A stretch of DNA of 64,000 nucleotides from Catonia carolina (lineage: Eukaryota; Arthropoda; Insecta; Hemiptera; Achilidae), in assembly GCA_035578175.1 (NCBI GenBank), contig JAQMRL010000005.1, positions 60,121,722 through 60,185,721 of the forward strand. Direction: 5' to 3'. The translations under genes were made by a program, and so were the position numbers. Below the pieces are notes generated by a model. The model was not told where the DNA came from. It saw only the letters and a list, made by a program, of their open reading frames with translations, and searched no databases. Positions 55,946 to 64,000 of this stretch are shown here, piece after piece (position 1 is the stretch's first letter; each line of letters starts with the position of its first letter).

Positions 55946-58042
55946 AAAAAATCCTATTCAGGAGGATAATAATGGTCTATCAATAATAAAAATAGCTGAT
56001 GAGTTTTCACACTCAATCCGTTACAAAAAAATAAATAAAAAAAAATTAAAAATTTCGACACTAATGAGAAAAAATCAATTTCGATGCTTTTTGAAGCGTA
56101 AAAAATAATTAAAATATAATAAAATAACGAAATCAAGTAATTAAATGAAGTGTGAAATTACATTTGTATAAAATACATCCTTGTAAACCTTTTATTTTGA
56201 GTGACACAAATATTATGACAACTTAAAATCGCATAGGTAAGTGCAGTATCACAATTTGTTGCCAATTTAGATTTATTTTGGATAAATTTAGAAAAATAAT
56301 TTTTAATCTAGGATATTTAACGTATGTTTCTTAGTTTCTTGGAGTGCCCCAAGGAGCAATTCTTTCCCTCTTCTTTATACATTTTACGGCTGACATACCA
56401 GTTCTTCCCATGAAGAACTGAGATATTTTCAGGCCCCCTGAACCCAAGAAACATATTATTTTCACCCCTTAATCTGTGTGTCTTTACAGACGTTAACAAA
56501 ATATCTCAGGAAAAGAAATATCGTACGAAGATACTTGGAATTAAATTAGATTTACGTGGAGAACCGGCACAAAAATTTTCATCAATATTGGACAACCAGA
56601 CGTAGGTAGTAGTTCATATTATGTGCAACATCTTATTTCAGTGCGATTTTCTTAAAAAAATGACTCCTGTCTGTTTAAAATCGTCACATTTCGTACGTTT
56701 TTTCTGCTCTACAAGGTTGCTTAAGCGCCATTGTATGCTGAAAATGTGGGGGCTGTGCTCTTGTGGTAAAAATTGAGTGTATTAGATAATTTTTTTTTCA
56801 TGTAACTATATCGACTGAAATCTACGTACACTGATAATTTCGTATATTATTTTCTTTCATTTCTTGTACAAGAAAAATAGTTTTAGTAGGTTAATTTTTT
56901 TCCTTAGGTTAGGTAAAAGTGTAATAGGGCTAGGAATTAAAAATAATGTAATAAAGTAATTAGTGAAAATGTGAAACTATCACAAAGCGAAAGCACTGTT
57001 AGAACCATTCAACAAAAAATATTACCGTATATCTTGAAGCCAATTTGCCAAAAATTGGTTTTTTCAGATTAAACGTTCCTTTTTGAGACTTTAGTGAGAG
57101 GTGAAACTTTCCAGATATGTACTTCTAGTATAGTTCTACAAATTAATAGAACAGTTTTTGAATTTATTTTTGTACTTTTAGAATTATTTTCAAAAAAATC
57201 CATCCAACGGATTGGAAAAAAAAATTAAAAATATCAAACAAAAATAAATAACGAAAATGATAAAAAATACTTCCGTTAATTTGTAAATGAAAGTGTACTA
57301 TTGTAAATAAAATAAAAATCTGCAAAGTCCTATCTGCAACCAGAGCGTCAAAAAGGAATACCAAATCTAACATTCCATGTATGGGCTCTTCCGAGTCCCC
57401 TAAAGTCAAACAGAAGTTTATAATTATCAAGAGCAAATTACTCATCATTTAAATAAGGAAAAGTTTTATTAAACGTAGCCTAATTTACTCATTATTTAAC
57501 AAAGAAATATTTTTAACTGTTTACATAGCAAGGCAGAGGTCTTGTAAGTGTTCCACACCAGAAAAAACCTGAAATTTCCGATGAATATTTAATCTGGTTT
57601 TGTTGATAATAAAAGATCAAAACTGATAGGATGCCATGCAATTTACTTCGTAATTTAAGGCAAAAAAAAAAACTGGTAGTGTCAATTCACTAGAGTAACT
57701 GATTATTAGGCAAAATGTTTAGCTAGCAGTAAAGTAACGAAGCGTTTCCAGACCTAATTTTATACGAACATTTTTTCTTATATTTAGCTGTACAATAACT
57801 TTTTTTGAGTTTGGCTTTTATTTTTAAAGCTTTTATCCTGTATAACGATCTAGTCTTAAGACAGTTTTTTAAATTCTTACCTAAACTACTGTTTACAATA
57901 AAATAAGCTTACTACTACAGAGAAGCTCAAAAGAACTTGTTATCAATTTAAAATAACACAATGAAGCCTGAAACTTCACTGTATTGTGCACTTCAATTTA
58001 TCACAAATTCTAGTCGGATACTAACGATACTCCGCTATCAAT

Positions 58043-58168
58043 CTAACACTGACAATACACAAGCTTAGTTGTTTCTTTGTTTTGACTTAAGTGACAAACT
58101 TTCCTATTCCCGAAACCGTGTGAACCGTCACCCTTGCATGTTTTTACTAAAAATTGAGGTGCAGATAC
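58043..58168 (-). CDS. Candidate last exon of a Cys-containing peptide (weak)
   Basis: On the minus strand an acceptor-like 'tttttttcctcataatccatcag' leads into a 41-codon open stretch ending TAG at 58043-58045. The peptide starts VSAPQFLVKTCKGDGSHG and has Cys in a C-x(n)-C-x(n)-C-x-C pattern, ending CQC. No first exon was found. The duplicate at about 62997-63090 keeps an open frame but has lost the acceptor and the Cys. Could be a decayed small secreted gene on the opposite strand to S1/S2, or chance. Confidence 0.25.
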   Translation of the reverse strand, partial: VSAPQFLVKTCKGDGSHGFGNRKVCHLSQNKETTKLVYCQC

Positions 58169-58272
58169 CTGATGGATTATGAGGAAAAAAAGATTCAACT
58201 CATTAATTGTGTAAATAACGACATTACACAAATTTCATTTTCTCATATCGCTTTCACTTTCAGTATTGTGTT

Positions 58273-58418
58273 TGACGTCAGAAATATTTTACCTTATCTT
58301 TCATCTTGAACTTTTTGTTTTACGTCAAAATTATTTAATTCTCTTTCATTTTTCACTTTACGTCAGAAATATTTTACCGTTTCTTATATCTTTGACTTTC
58401 ACTTCTTGTTTGACGTCA
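58273..58418 (+). promoter_or_regulatory. Four TGACGTCA/TTACGTCA motifs in tandem repeats
   Basis: TGACGTCA at 58273 and 58411, TTACGTCA at 58320 and 58358, each followed by a 'gaaatatttta'-like block. TGACGTCA is the CREB/ATF consensus. The array is about 280-430 bp upstream of S1. Regulatory function is inferred. Confidence 0.4.
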
Positions 58419-58700
58419 GAAATATTTGACTTTTTATTTCAGCACACGCTCTCCCTGAAAAGTTGGTAAAAAATAAAAACTGTAAGTTTTCTTGTAGCTC
58501 ATTTTCAGGAGCTTTGTAGCGAGCCACGTCTTCAAAAGTTTGATTCCTGATTCAGAATGACTCCGTAGAGTCATTCAGTTGTCCTTAGTGTTTTGGATTC
58601 TAAATAATAATGATAAGAACTTTAATAATGGTATTGTTTTTTTGGCAAGGTGTAAACGTACAGGAACTATTGACGTAACGACGCAAGATATATTTGGAAA

Positions 58701-58871
58701 ATGAAGAATATCACATATAAAGTACGGGTGATCTCATTTTTATTTTTATGGTGGAGTTGCTCTATCTACAGTGGCTCTTATGGTTGTAATTCCCGCTCCC
58801 ATTTGGCCGATTTTGGGCGCAGCTTTTCTGGTTTCAACATGAACAACTTGAATAGAAGTGATGAAAAATGA
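58701..58871 (+). CDS. S1: small secreted peptide, 56 aa
   Basis: An ORF of 56 residues starting MKNITYKVRVISFLFLWWSC. The hydrophobic segment (about 10-23) followed by YSGSYGC reads as a signal peptide with cleavage near the GSYG. The mature part (about 28-30 residues) is Ser/Asn/Arg-rich. AATAAA at 58897, 26 nt past the stop, makes a compact 3' end. Paralogue S2 starts 695 bp downstream in a tandem duplicate that also shares flanks, so the start and frame are supported by comparison. A conserved CAG 40-45 nt upstream in both copies may be a 5'UTR splice acceptor. The family is not recognised. It is shorter than the usual ORF cut-off and easily missed. Confidence 0.6.
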   Translation: MKNITYKVRVISFLFLWWSCSIYSGSYGCNSRSHLADFGRSFSGFNMNNLNRSDEK

Positions 58872-58896
58872 TTTTCAAATTTAAATATTTTTATAT

Positions 58897-58902
58897 AATA
58901 AA
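58897..58902 (+). terminator. Poly(A) signal of S1
   Basis: AATAAA 26 nt after the S1 stop codon. Confidence 0.5.
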
Positions 58903-59395
58903 TGCCAAAAGTATAATTTCTTAACTATTTTATCTTTTCATTATTAAAGACCGGATCCTTTTCTATCGGTTCACACATAGTTGTAATTGCGACCCATAAA
59001 AACAATCAAAAGAAATCCGTTTTCGTCCAATAAAATTATAGCTACCATTTCCGACTCGAGTATGGAAATTTCTTGATTTTCTTTAAATTTTTTGAACTAT
59101 ATACGAAATATGGGGATCAAAGATATAGATTTCATGTTTTCAAACGAAAATGGAATTTCGTTTGGTCGTTTATATGGAACGTCTTCAAGATTTCAATTCC
59201 TGATTCAGACTTCTACGTACATTTTATATTTCATCAATACTCGTTTGAAATCCGTAGAGTCATTTTGTTGTCCATAGTGTTTCAGATTATATTGTACCAA
59301 TTACAAGAACTTTAATAATGGCATTGTTTATTTTTGACAAGGTGATAACACACCAGATTAAACGACTACAAAACGAAGCAAGATATATTTTAAAT

Positions 59396-59545
59396 ATGAA
59401 GAATACCATACAAAAAGTACAAGTGCTATCAATAGCAATTTTATGGTGGAGTTGCTTCTTCTTTAGTGGCTCCTATGGTTGTGAATTTCAATCTCAGATA
59501 GTAGAGTTTAAAAGGAGCGTTTCCGATTTTGACGAGAAAAGCTGA
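59396..59545 (+). CDS. S2: small secreted peptide, 49 aa, paralogue of S1
   Basis: Starts MKNTIQKVQVLSIAILWWSC and continues FFFSGSYGCEFQ, closely matching S1 through the signal-like segment. The mature parts differ at most positions. S2 ends DFDEKS at a TGA where S1 reads TTG, so it is seven residues shorter. An in-frame upstream ATG (59318) is possible, but its S1 counterpart is blocked by a stop, so the ATG at 59396 is preferred. Flanks on both sides are also duplicated (about 58540-59050 and 59230-59740). Function unknown. Confidence 0.6.
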   Translation: MKNTIQKVQVLSIAILWWSCFFFSGSYGCEFQSQIVEFKRSVSDFDEKS

Positions 59546-59777
59546 AATAGTAACGATAAAAATGATGTACAGATTTAATATTTTTCTGTTATAAAATTTT
59601 GAAAATATAAATTTTTAATTATTTTATCTTTTCATTATTGAACACTGGATCCTTTGATATCAATGTACATAACAGTTGCAATTTTGTTCCTCGTTTCAGA
59701 AAAACGATCAAATGAATTCCATTTTTTGTCCCGGAAAACTGTTTGTATTGTAGGTAAAATATCGGTAAAATATAAAC

Positions 59778-60304
59778 AATCATCATTGCTTTAAATTTCG
59801 ACTTCCTCATTCGAGCTTTTTTGGCTCTAACATGTTATTATCTTCTACCTGTTCCCTAAGGTAAAATCTACAGTAAAACGGACAAGATTTGAGTCTGTGG
59901 ATGCTGTAAATGAGAAAGCGGCATGTGTCCTGAAGGAGCGGGCAGAAGATGACTTCCAGCACTGTTTCCAACAATGGAAAATTTGCATGGAGCGTTGTAG
60001 GGATAGAGAAGGAGTGGATATTGAAGATGACAATAAGTGATTATGTAGCCTATAAAATAATATTGGCGCAGTTGGTAACGTGCTCGCCTCTCCTCATGCG
60101 GTCCTGGGTTTGAATCCCACTCAGGCATGGCATATTTTCATAAGTTACAAAAAATCATTTCATCCTACATTACATACAGTTCCACCCCAACGTCGTCGCT
60201 AAAGACCTCAGTAGTTGATGCGACGTTAAATAAAAAAAATAAATAAATAAAAATAAAATAAAATTTTTACAACGTCAGTCTCGTTTTTTAATATCTACAC
60301 CTTG
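59778..60304. mobile_element. Fold-back mariner derivative 2, with a SINE inside
   Basis: Shares 'aacaatcatcattgctttaaat' and 'cattcgagcttttttggctct' with derivative 1, and the identical junction 'ttctacctgttcc..aaggt' between the catalytic part and the inverted C-terminal copy. The + strand reads TRFESVDAVNEKAACVLKE. The left end is truncated. The right TIR ('gtctcgttttttaatatctacacc') ends at about 60304 before TA. A SINE-C2 is inserted near the right end. Confidence 0.7.
60062..60256 (+). mobile_element. SINE-C2, nearly full-length, in mariner derivative 2
   Basis: 'ggcgcagttggtaacgtgc', B box 'gggtttgaatccc', body to 'agtagttgatgcgacgttaaat' and an (AAAT)n tail. The mariner sequence 'ataaaataa' is found on both sides, a possible target duplication. 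Confidence 0.8.
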
Positions 60305-60749
60305 TATTCATATATAGGGCAAAAAGTAAAAAGTAGAAAGTAAAAGTAACTAAAAAGTTTACACGATAAAACTCTTGCAATAATCGCAAAACAAACTACG
60401 GTACACTTGTGAAGCATAAAAAATAATTAAAAGAAAGTAAAAATATTTATTGTATTTATATCTAGTGTAAAATTACATTTGTTTAAAATTAAATCGTAAA
60501 CGGCTGTTTACGAGTGACACAAATATAAATAAAAACTCAATTATTCATAAAATTTCATAGGTGCTGTAGATACCACAATTAGTTGCCAATTTAGATTGAT
60601 TTCGGATAAATTTAAAAACATAATTTCCAATCAAGCATTTATTACAAGTATGTTTCGAAGTTTTTTTTGAGTGCCCCAAGAAGAAATTTTTTCCTCTTTA
60701 TTTATTTAATTTTCACGGCAAACATTATTAGTTCTTCCTACTATCTTGA

Positions 60750-61274
60750 CAGCAACTTTAGCTGATGACGCTGCCACTATATACAGGGTGTATTTTAAAG
60801 GTAAGGCCTAACTCATATGATTGTATAGCTGAAATAATGTCATATTATAAACATCCAGAAACACTTCTTTAGCAAGATAATGCTTGCTAAAATTTCAGAT
60901 AAAATTCAGTTATCCAAAAAAATGAATCCATAGTAAAATTTTTACGGGTTTTATTAAGAAGAAAACGTAGAGGAAACCTATGTTTTTTAACCAGGAATTT
61001 GATTTAGATCTTAGAAACTGTATCTCACATAGTTTAAAAGATATCTTACATAAAACACAAATTTAAAAGTCAAGAATAATTTCAGTTTTAACTTAAAGGA
61101 ACTTCATTAAATGTTCAATTGTCATTAAGATTCTTAATAAAATTCTGTAAAATTTAAGTAAATAAGGAGGTAAAAATAAATATGTGATATTGAAATCTGA
61201 TTTTTATTATTAACGAAACCAGACTAAATTATTAGAACTAAAAAAACTTTTGTTTTTCTAGAAAATGATTAATT
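60750..61274. other. Unassigned insertion in duplication copy B
   Basis: AT-rich sequence absent from copy A; no ORF or clear ends recognised. Confidence 0.4.
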
Positions 61275-61735
61275 TTTACTTTCTCTTGCCCTACAAATGA
61301 ATGTATAAGAAAAAAGTATTGTTTTCCTGTAGTTTTTTAGAATAATAAAGTTTTCACCGTACATACAGGTTTTCAGTGCCCCTGAACCTAAAAAAACATG
61401 TTTTTAGAGATTTGTCTGTATGTGAAGAAAATGTATCTCAAGAGCGAAACATTGTTTTCGCTTTACTATATAATAGGAAAGTTATATAAAATAAAAACGT
61501 CATTTTTTTGTTTCATGCATTTTCTTTCACAGACATTAGTTTAGCGTAAATGAGGATTTTCTGTAATTTTCTCATGAAAATAGTAAAAAATTAATTCTTT
61601 TAGATTGTGGCCTTATTACACATTTTACGACAAAAGTTGTAAACTTTTTTGTATATAATCAAAATATAGGTAATTTAAAATCCTACAACTTTTTTTAAGT
61701 ATTTTTTTCTACAGAGCCTATTGTAGATGGAGGCA
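61275..61735 (+). repeat. Repeat R (forward, deleted)
   Basis: 'ttactttctcttgccctaca', 'gtgcccctgaacctaaaaaaacatg', 'tattagtttagcgtaaat'-type blocks and 'aagattgtggccttattac'-type subrepeat sequence. Confidence 0.7.
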
Positions 61736-62115
61736 ATAACTAATTTTCCGTGTTAAGATGAAGAGAGGTTGATAAGATGCCATGAAATTTGCTTAGTAAT
61801 TAAAGCCGTAAAAATTTTTGTATGGGTTCATCTTACAGGGGTACTGAATTCTAGAAGAAATCTTTCACCAGCCGACACTCGCTAACGTAGTGTTTCCGAA
61901 CGAATGCTAATATGAAAATGTTTTCTTATTTTTAGCCGTACAATGACTTTTTTGAGTTTGACTTTAATTTAAAAAACAGCCTAGTAAATAGTTATAACAC
62001 ACTAGGATTAATTTTTTACGTAGGGTAAATTACTAATTACAATAGATGCTTTTTTCTACAGAGTGTCTGAGCCGAACCTATTTTATTAATCTAAAATAAC
62101 ACAATATGTACAGTG

Positions 62116-62884
62116 TGTGGACTACAGCTAGGCGCACCGCAGCCGTCGCCATACTAGTCTCTTCAAAAACTTTGACTCCACATAATACATACGCCTAAGC
62201 ATTTACTCAAATATATCACTTTAAATTAATGCATTTATTTGTTTTATTTACTTGAATACCTTCGCTCAGTTATTTTTTGTTACAATAAATCAATTAATAC
62301 GTGTGGTCAATTGCAAACAAATAAAATTAAATATTTACATAAAGTAGCGCTACTGTTCAAATTTGATTTAGTTCTAGTATATTAAATAAAAAAAATCTTG
62401 CAAATTTATCAGGTCGGCGCTCTAATTATAAAACTACCAAACTTGCAACTAACATTTTATTTTCTGACATTTTGCTTGAAAAAGTGAATTAAAAAAGGGA
62501 CCACACAATTGACACTTAATACTTGTACGTAAGTACCTGAAATATAGTAACAAATCACACGTAAAAATTCACTTTTATAAATACTACTATGAAAATGCGA
62601 GAGAAAGGAATTTTAGACCTACGATATTGACACTACAACTGAAGTAATGATTAAATATTACACACAATAATAAAATCAGTTTAACTTGAACGTTCTAATG
62701 TTGTAATCAATTTTTGTTTTGTTTATATTTCTATGTGTGGTACATGACATAATCAGTTTATAATTTACTCGAACAAGAACAGCGTGTGTTGAGTTTTTAA
62801 AAGAGCAGTGAAGTGTGACTCATGTTTTTGAAAATGCATGATACGGCGTACACAAGGTCGTGTGCAAGCTAGAGTTCCACACTT
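62116..62884. mobile_element. Possible DNA-transposon insertion (~770 bp)
   Basis: Interrupts the duplicated segment, with imperfect inverted ends ('gtgtggactacagctaggcgcac' and, reversed, 'gtgtggaactctagcttgcacac' type). No transposase; target duplication unclear. Confidence 0.45.
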
Positions 62885-63185
62885 AGTACAAGTATACGTA
62901 TATTGTGCCCTTAAATTTAACACAAATTTTAATGGCTTACTAACAATGCTCTGCTTTCAATCTAACACTGACACTACACCATATTAATTCGTTTTTCTAT
63001 TGTACATGCACGACTGAAACTCTCCTACTCCCAAAACCTTTTAAAACATAGCCGTAGCTAGTTTTTTCTGAAAATTCACGTGGATTTAAGTAATGGATTA
63101 TGTGAAAAGAAGGTTCATTAAAGGTAAAACATGATGTAACACATATTGTACTATACCTTATCGCTTTCACTTTAAGTATTTTGTT

Positions 63186-63245
63186 TGACGTCAAAAATAT
63201 TTTACGTTATCTCTTACTTTAACATTAGTTTTTTGTTTGACGTCA
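63186..63245 (+). promoter_or_regulatory. TGACGTCA motifs in duplication copy B
   Basis: TGACGTCA at 63186 and 63238, in the same repeat context as at 58273-58418. A degenerate TGACGACA follows at 63692, after the SINE-A insertion. Confidence 0.4.
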
Positions 63246-63286
63246 GAAATATTTTATTTTCTCTTTTATCTTTCACTTAACATTTT

Positions 63287-63620
63287 GACCCACCGGATTG
63301 GTCTGGAGGTAAAGTCGTCGCCGTGAGTCAGTTGTTTAACAGCTGATTTTGGAGACGAAGGCTCCTGGTTTAAATCCTAGTAAAGGTATGTAGTTACTTT
63401 TATACGGATTTGAATAGTAGACAGTGGTTGCCGGTGTACTTTGGTGCTTGGGGTTCAAGTAACCATACTCTCTCAGGAATGATCAACCTGGGTCTGTACA
63501 AGACTACACCTCATTTACACGTCATACACGGCATCCTCATCTCATTGGGTCATGGGGTTGCTTATTGTTCCGAATTGAACAGATTGCAACGTACACATAT
63601 TAGGAATAAAAAAAAAGAAA
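63287..63620 (+). mobile_element. SINE-A, full-length, inside duplication copy B
   Basis: A box 'ttggtctggaggtaaagtcg', head 'gttgtttaacagctgat', B box 'ctggtttaaatcctag', full body and A9 tail. It split the TGACGTCA repeat array after the duplication. Confidence 0.85.
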
Positions 63621-63779
63621 ACTTTAAATTTTTTGATTTGATTTCAAAAATTATTTATTTTAATTATTTATTCTTTAAATTTACTTTTGTTTGACGACAG
63701 ATATATTCAATTATATATTTCTTTAATCGTAGCCTGTATATGATCAGTTGGAGAAACACAAAGAAAGCAAGTTTCCTCG

Positions 63780-63920
63780 CAGTTAATTTCAGTACTTGTA
63801 GTGAGCCTCGTTTTCAAGATTTTGAGCACTGATTCAGAATATATAGCATATATTATACTTGAGTCAGTACAAGTATGAACTCCGTAGTGTCATTTGGTTG
63901 TCCCTGGTGTTTTGGATTCC
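63780..63920 (+). other. Third copy of the S-gene 5' flank
   Basis: 'agtgagcctcgttttcaagatttt', 'tccgtagtgtcatttggttgtcc' and 'gtgttttggattcc' match the flanks before S1 (about 58515-58600) and, for the last part, S2 (about 59240-59290). A third gene would lie beyond the window or has been displaced; 63921-64000 shows no coding match. Confidence 0.55.
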
Positions 63921-64000
63921 ATGGTAAAATTTTTTTTAAATATATTTGTCAGGGCTCCCAAACTCCCCTACACCCTGCTTTCTCCTCCCACATAGCGGTT

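Larger units (their letters stand above)
56088..58640 (+). repeat. Segmental duplication copy A
   Basis: Collinear with 60408-63920. Matching landmarks are 'aaattacatttgta', 'gttgccaatttagatt' with 'gagtgccccaag', an R fragment (56420-56775), 'ataggatgccatgcaattt', 'ttagctgtacaataac', 'caatctaacactgaca', the TGACGTCA repeats and 'ggattctaa'. Ends just before S1. An R end-fragment lies at about 57470-57560. Confidence 0.75.
60408..63920 (+). repeat. Segmental duplication copy B
   Basis: Collinear with 56088-58640 but longer. It has extra sequence at about 60750-61274 and 62116-62884 and a SINE-A at 63287-63620. After 'tgttttggattcc' (63920), the point reached just upstream of S1 in copy A, the sequence diverges. 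Confidence 0.75.

Noticed and set aside
57164..57448. Minus-strand ORF (MMSNLLLIIINFCLTLGDSEEP...) with an internal acceptor-like site
   Set aside because: The second half is T-rich low-complexity hydrophobic sequence, no donor or paralogue was found, and the counterpart is absent from duplication copy B.

Overview
The window looks like nuclear DNA from an insect, possibly a hemipteran; the order is a weak guess. It is strongly AT-rich, gene-poor and full of transposable elements. There are insect-type mariner elements, Jockey-, R1- and RTE-like non-LTR remnants, solo LTRs, several SINE families with tRNA-like internal promoter boxes, TTAA-flanked MITEs, and splice signals next to short ORFs. 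There is no bacterial operon structure, rRNA or CRISPR. The only long intact ORF is a mariner transposase at 34.0-35.1 kb inside a complete 1348-bp element with perfect 43-bp inverted ends.

Seven short candidate secreted-peptide genes lie among the repeats, all on the + strand. Four belong to one family (called W here) at 19.3, 31.7, 44.6 and 52.8 kb. Each has a basic N-terminus, a hydrophobic signal-like segment, and a short mature region dominated by Trp and Gly. In all four, a plausible splice acceptor lies 1-33 nt before the ATG, so the ORF probably sits in a last exon behind a 5'UTR intron. A fifth gene (26.1-26.4 kb) has two small coding exons and four cysteines. Two more (S1 and S2, 58.7 and 59.4 kb) are tandem paralogues with a conserved signal segment and divergent mature parts. 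They lie between two copies of a 2.5-3.5 kb segment carrying TGACGTCA-type repeats, and a third copy of the gene's 5' flank runs to the right edge of the window. I know of no described family that matches W or S. They resemble, in architecture only, rapidly evolving arrays of salivary, effector or defence peptides.

Layout. 0-18 kb: dispersed repeat R (about 1 kb, with ~180-bp internal subrepeats), SINE-A, SINE-B and SINE-C copies, two LTRs (one holding a palindromic element P that itself holds SINE-B), and a broken transposase fragment. 18-25 kb: W1, then Jockey- and R1-like fragments. 25-31 kb: a fold-back mariner derivative, the two-exon peptide gene, and a solo LTR in R. 31-38 kb: W2, an RTE remnant, the intact mariner, and a head-to-head R pair around an RTE scrap. 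38-46 kb: R with P inserted, RTE remnants, W3, and a split SINE-A. 46-53 kb: several SINE-A copies, a fragmented LTR holding an RTE tail and a MITE, then W4. 53-64 kb: P with a piggyBac-like MITE that holds a SINE-C, then the S1/S2 duplication locus.

Most other ORFs are frames of repeats. The peptide genes are predictions from splice-like signals, signal-like segments, composition and paralogy; no transcript or homology search was available. Boundaries of diverged repeats are approximate.
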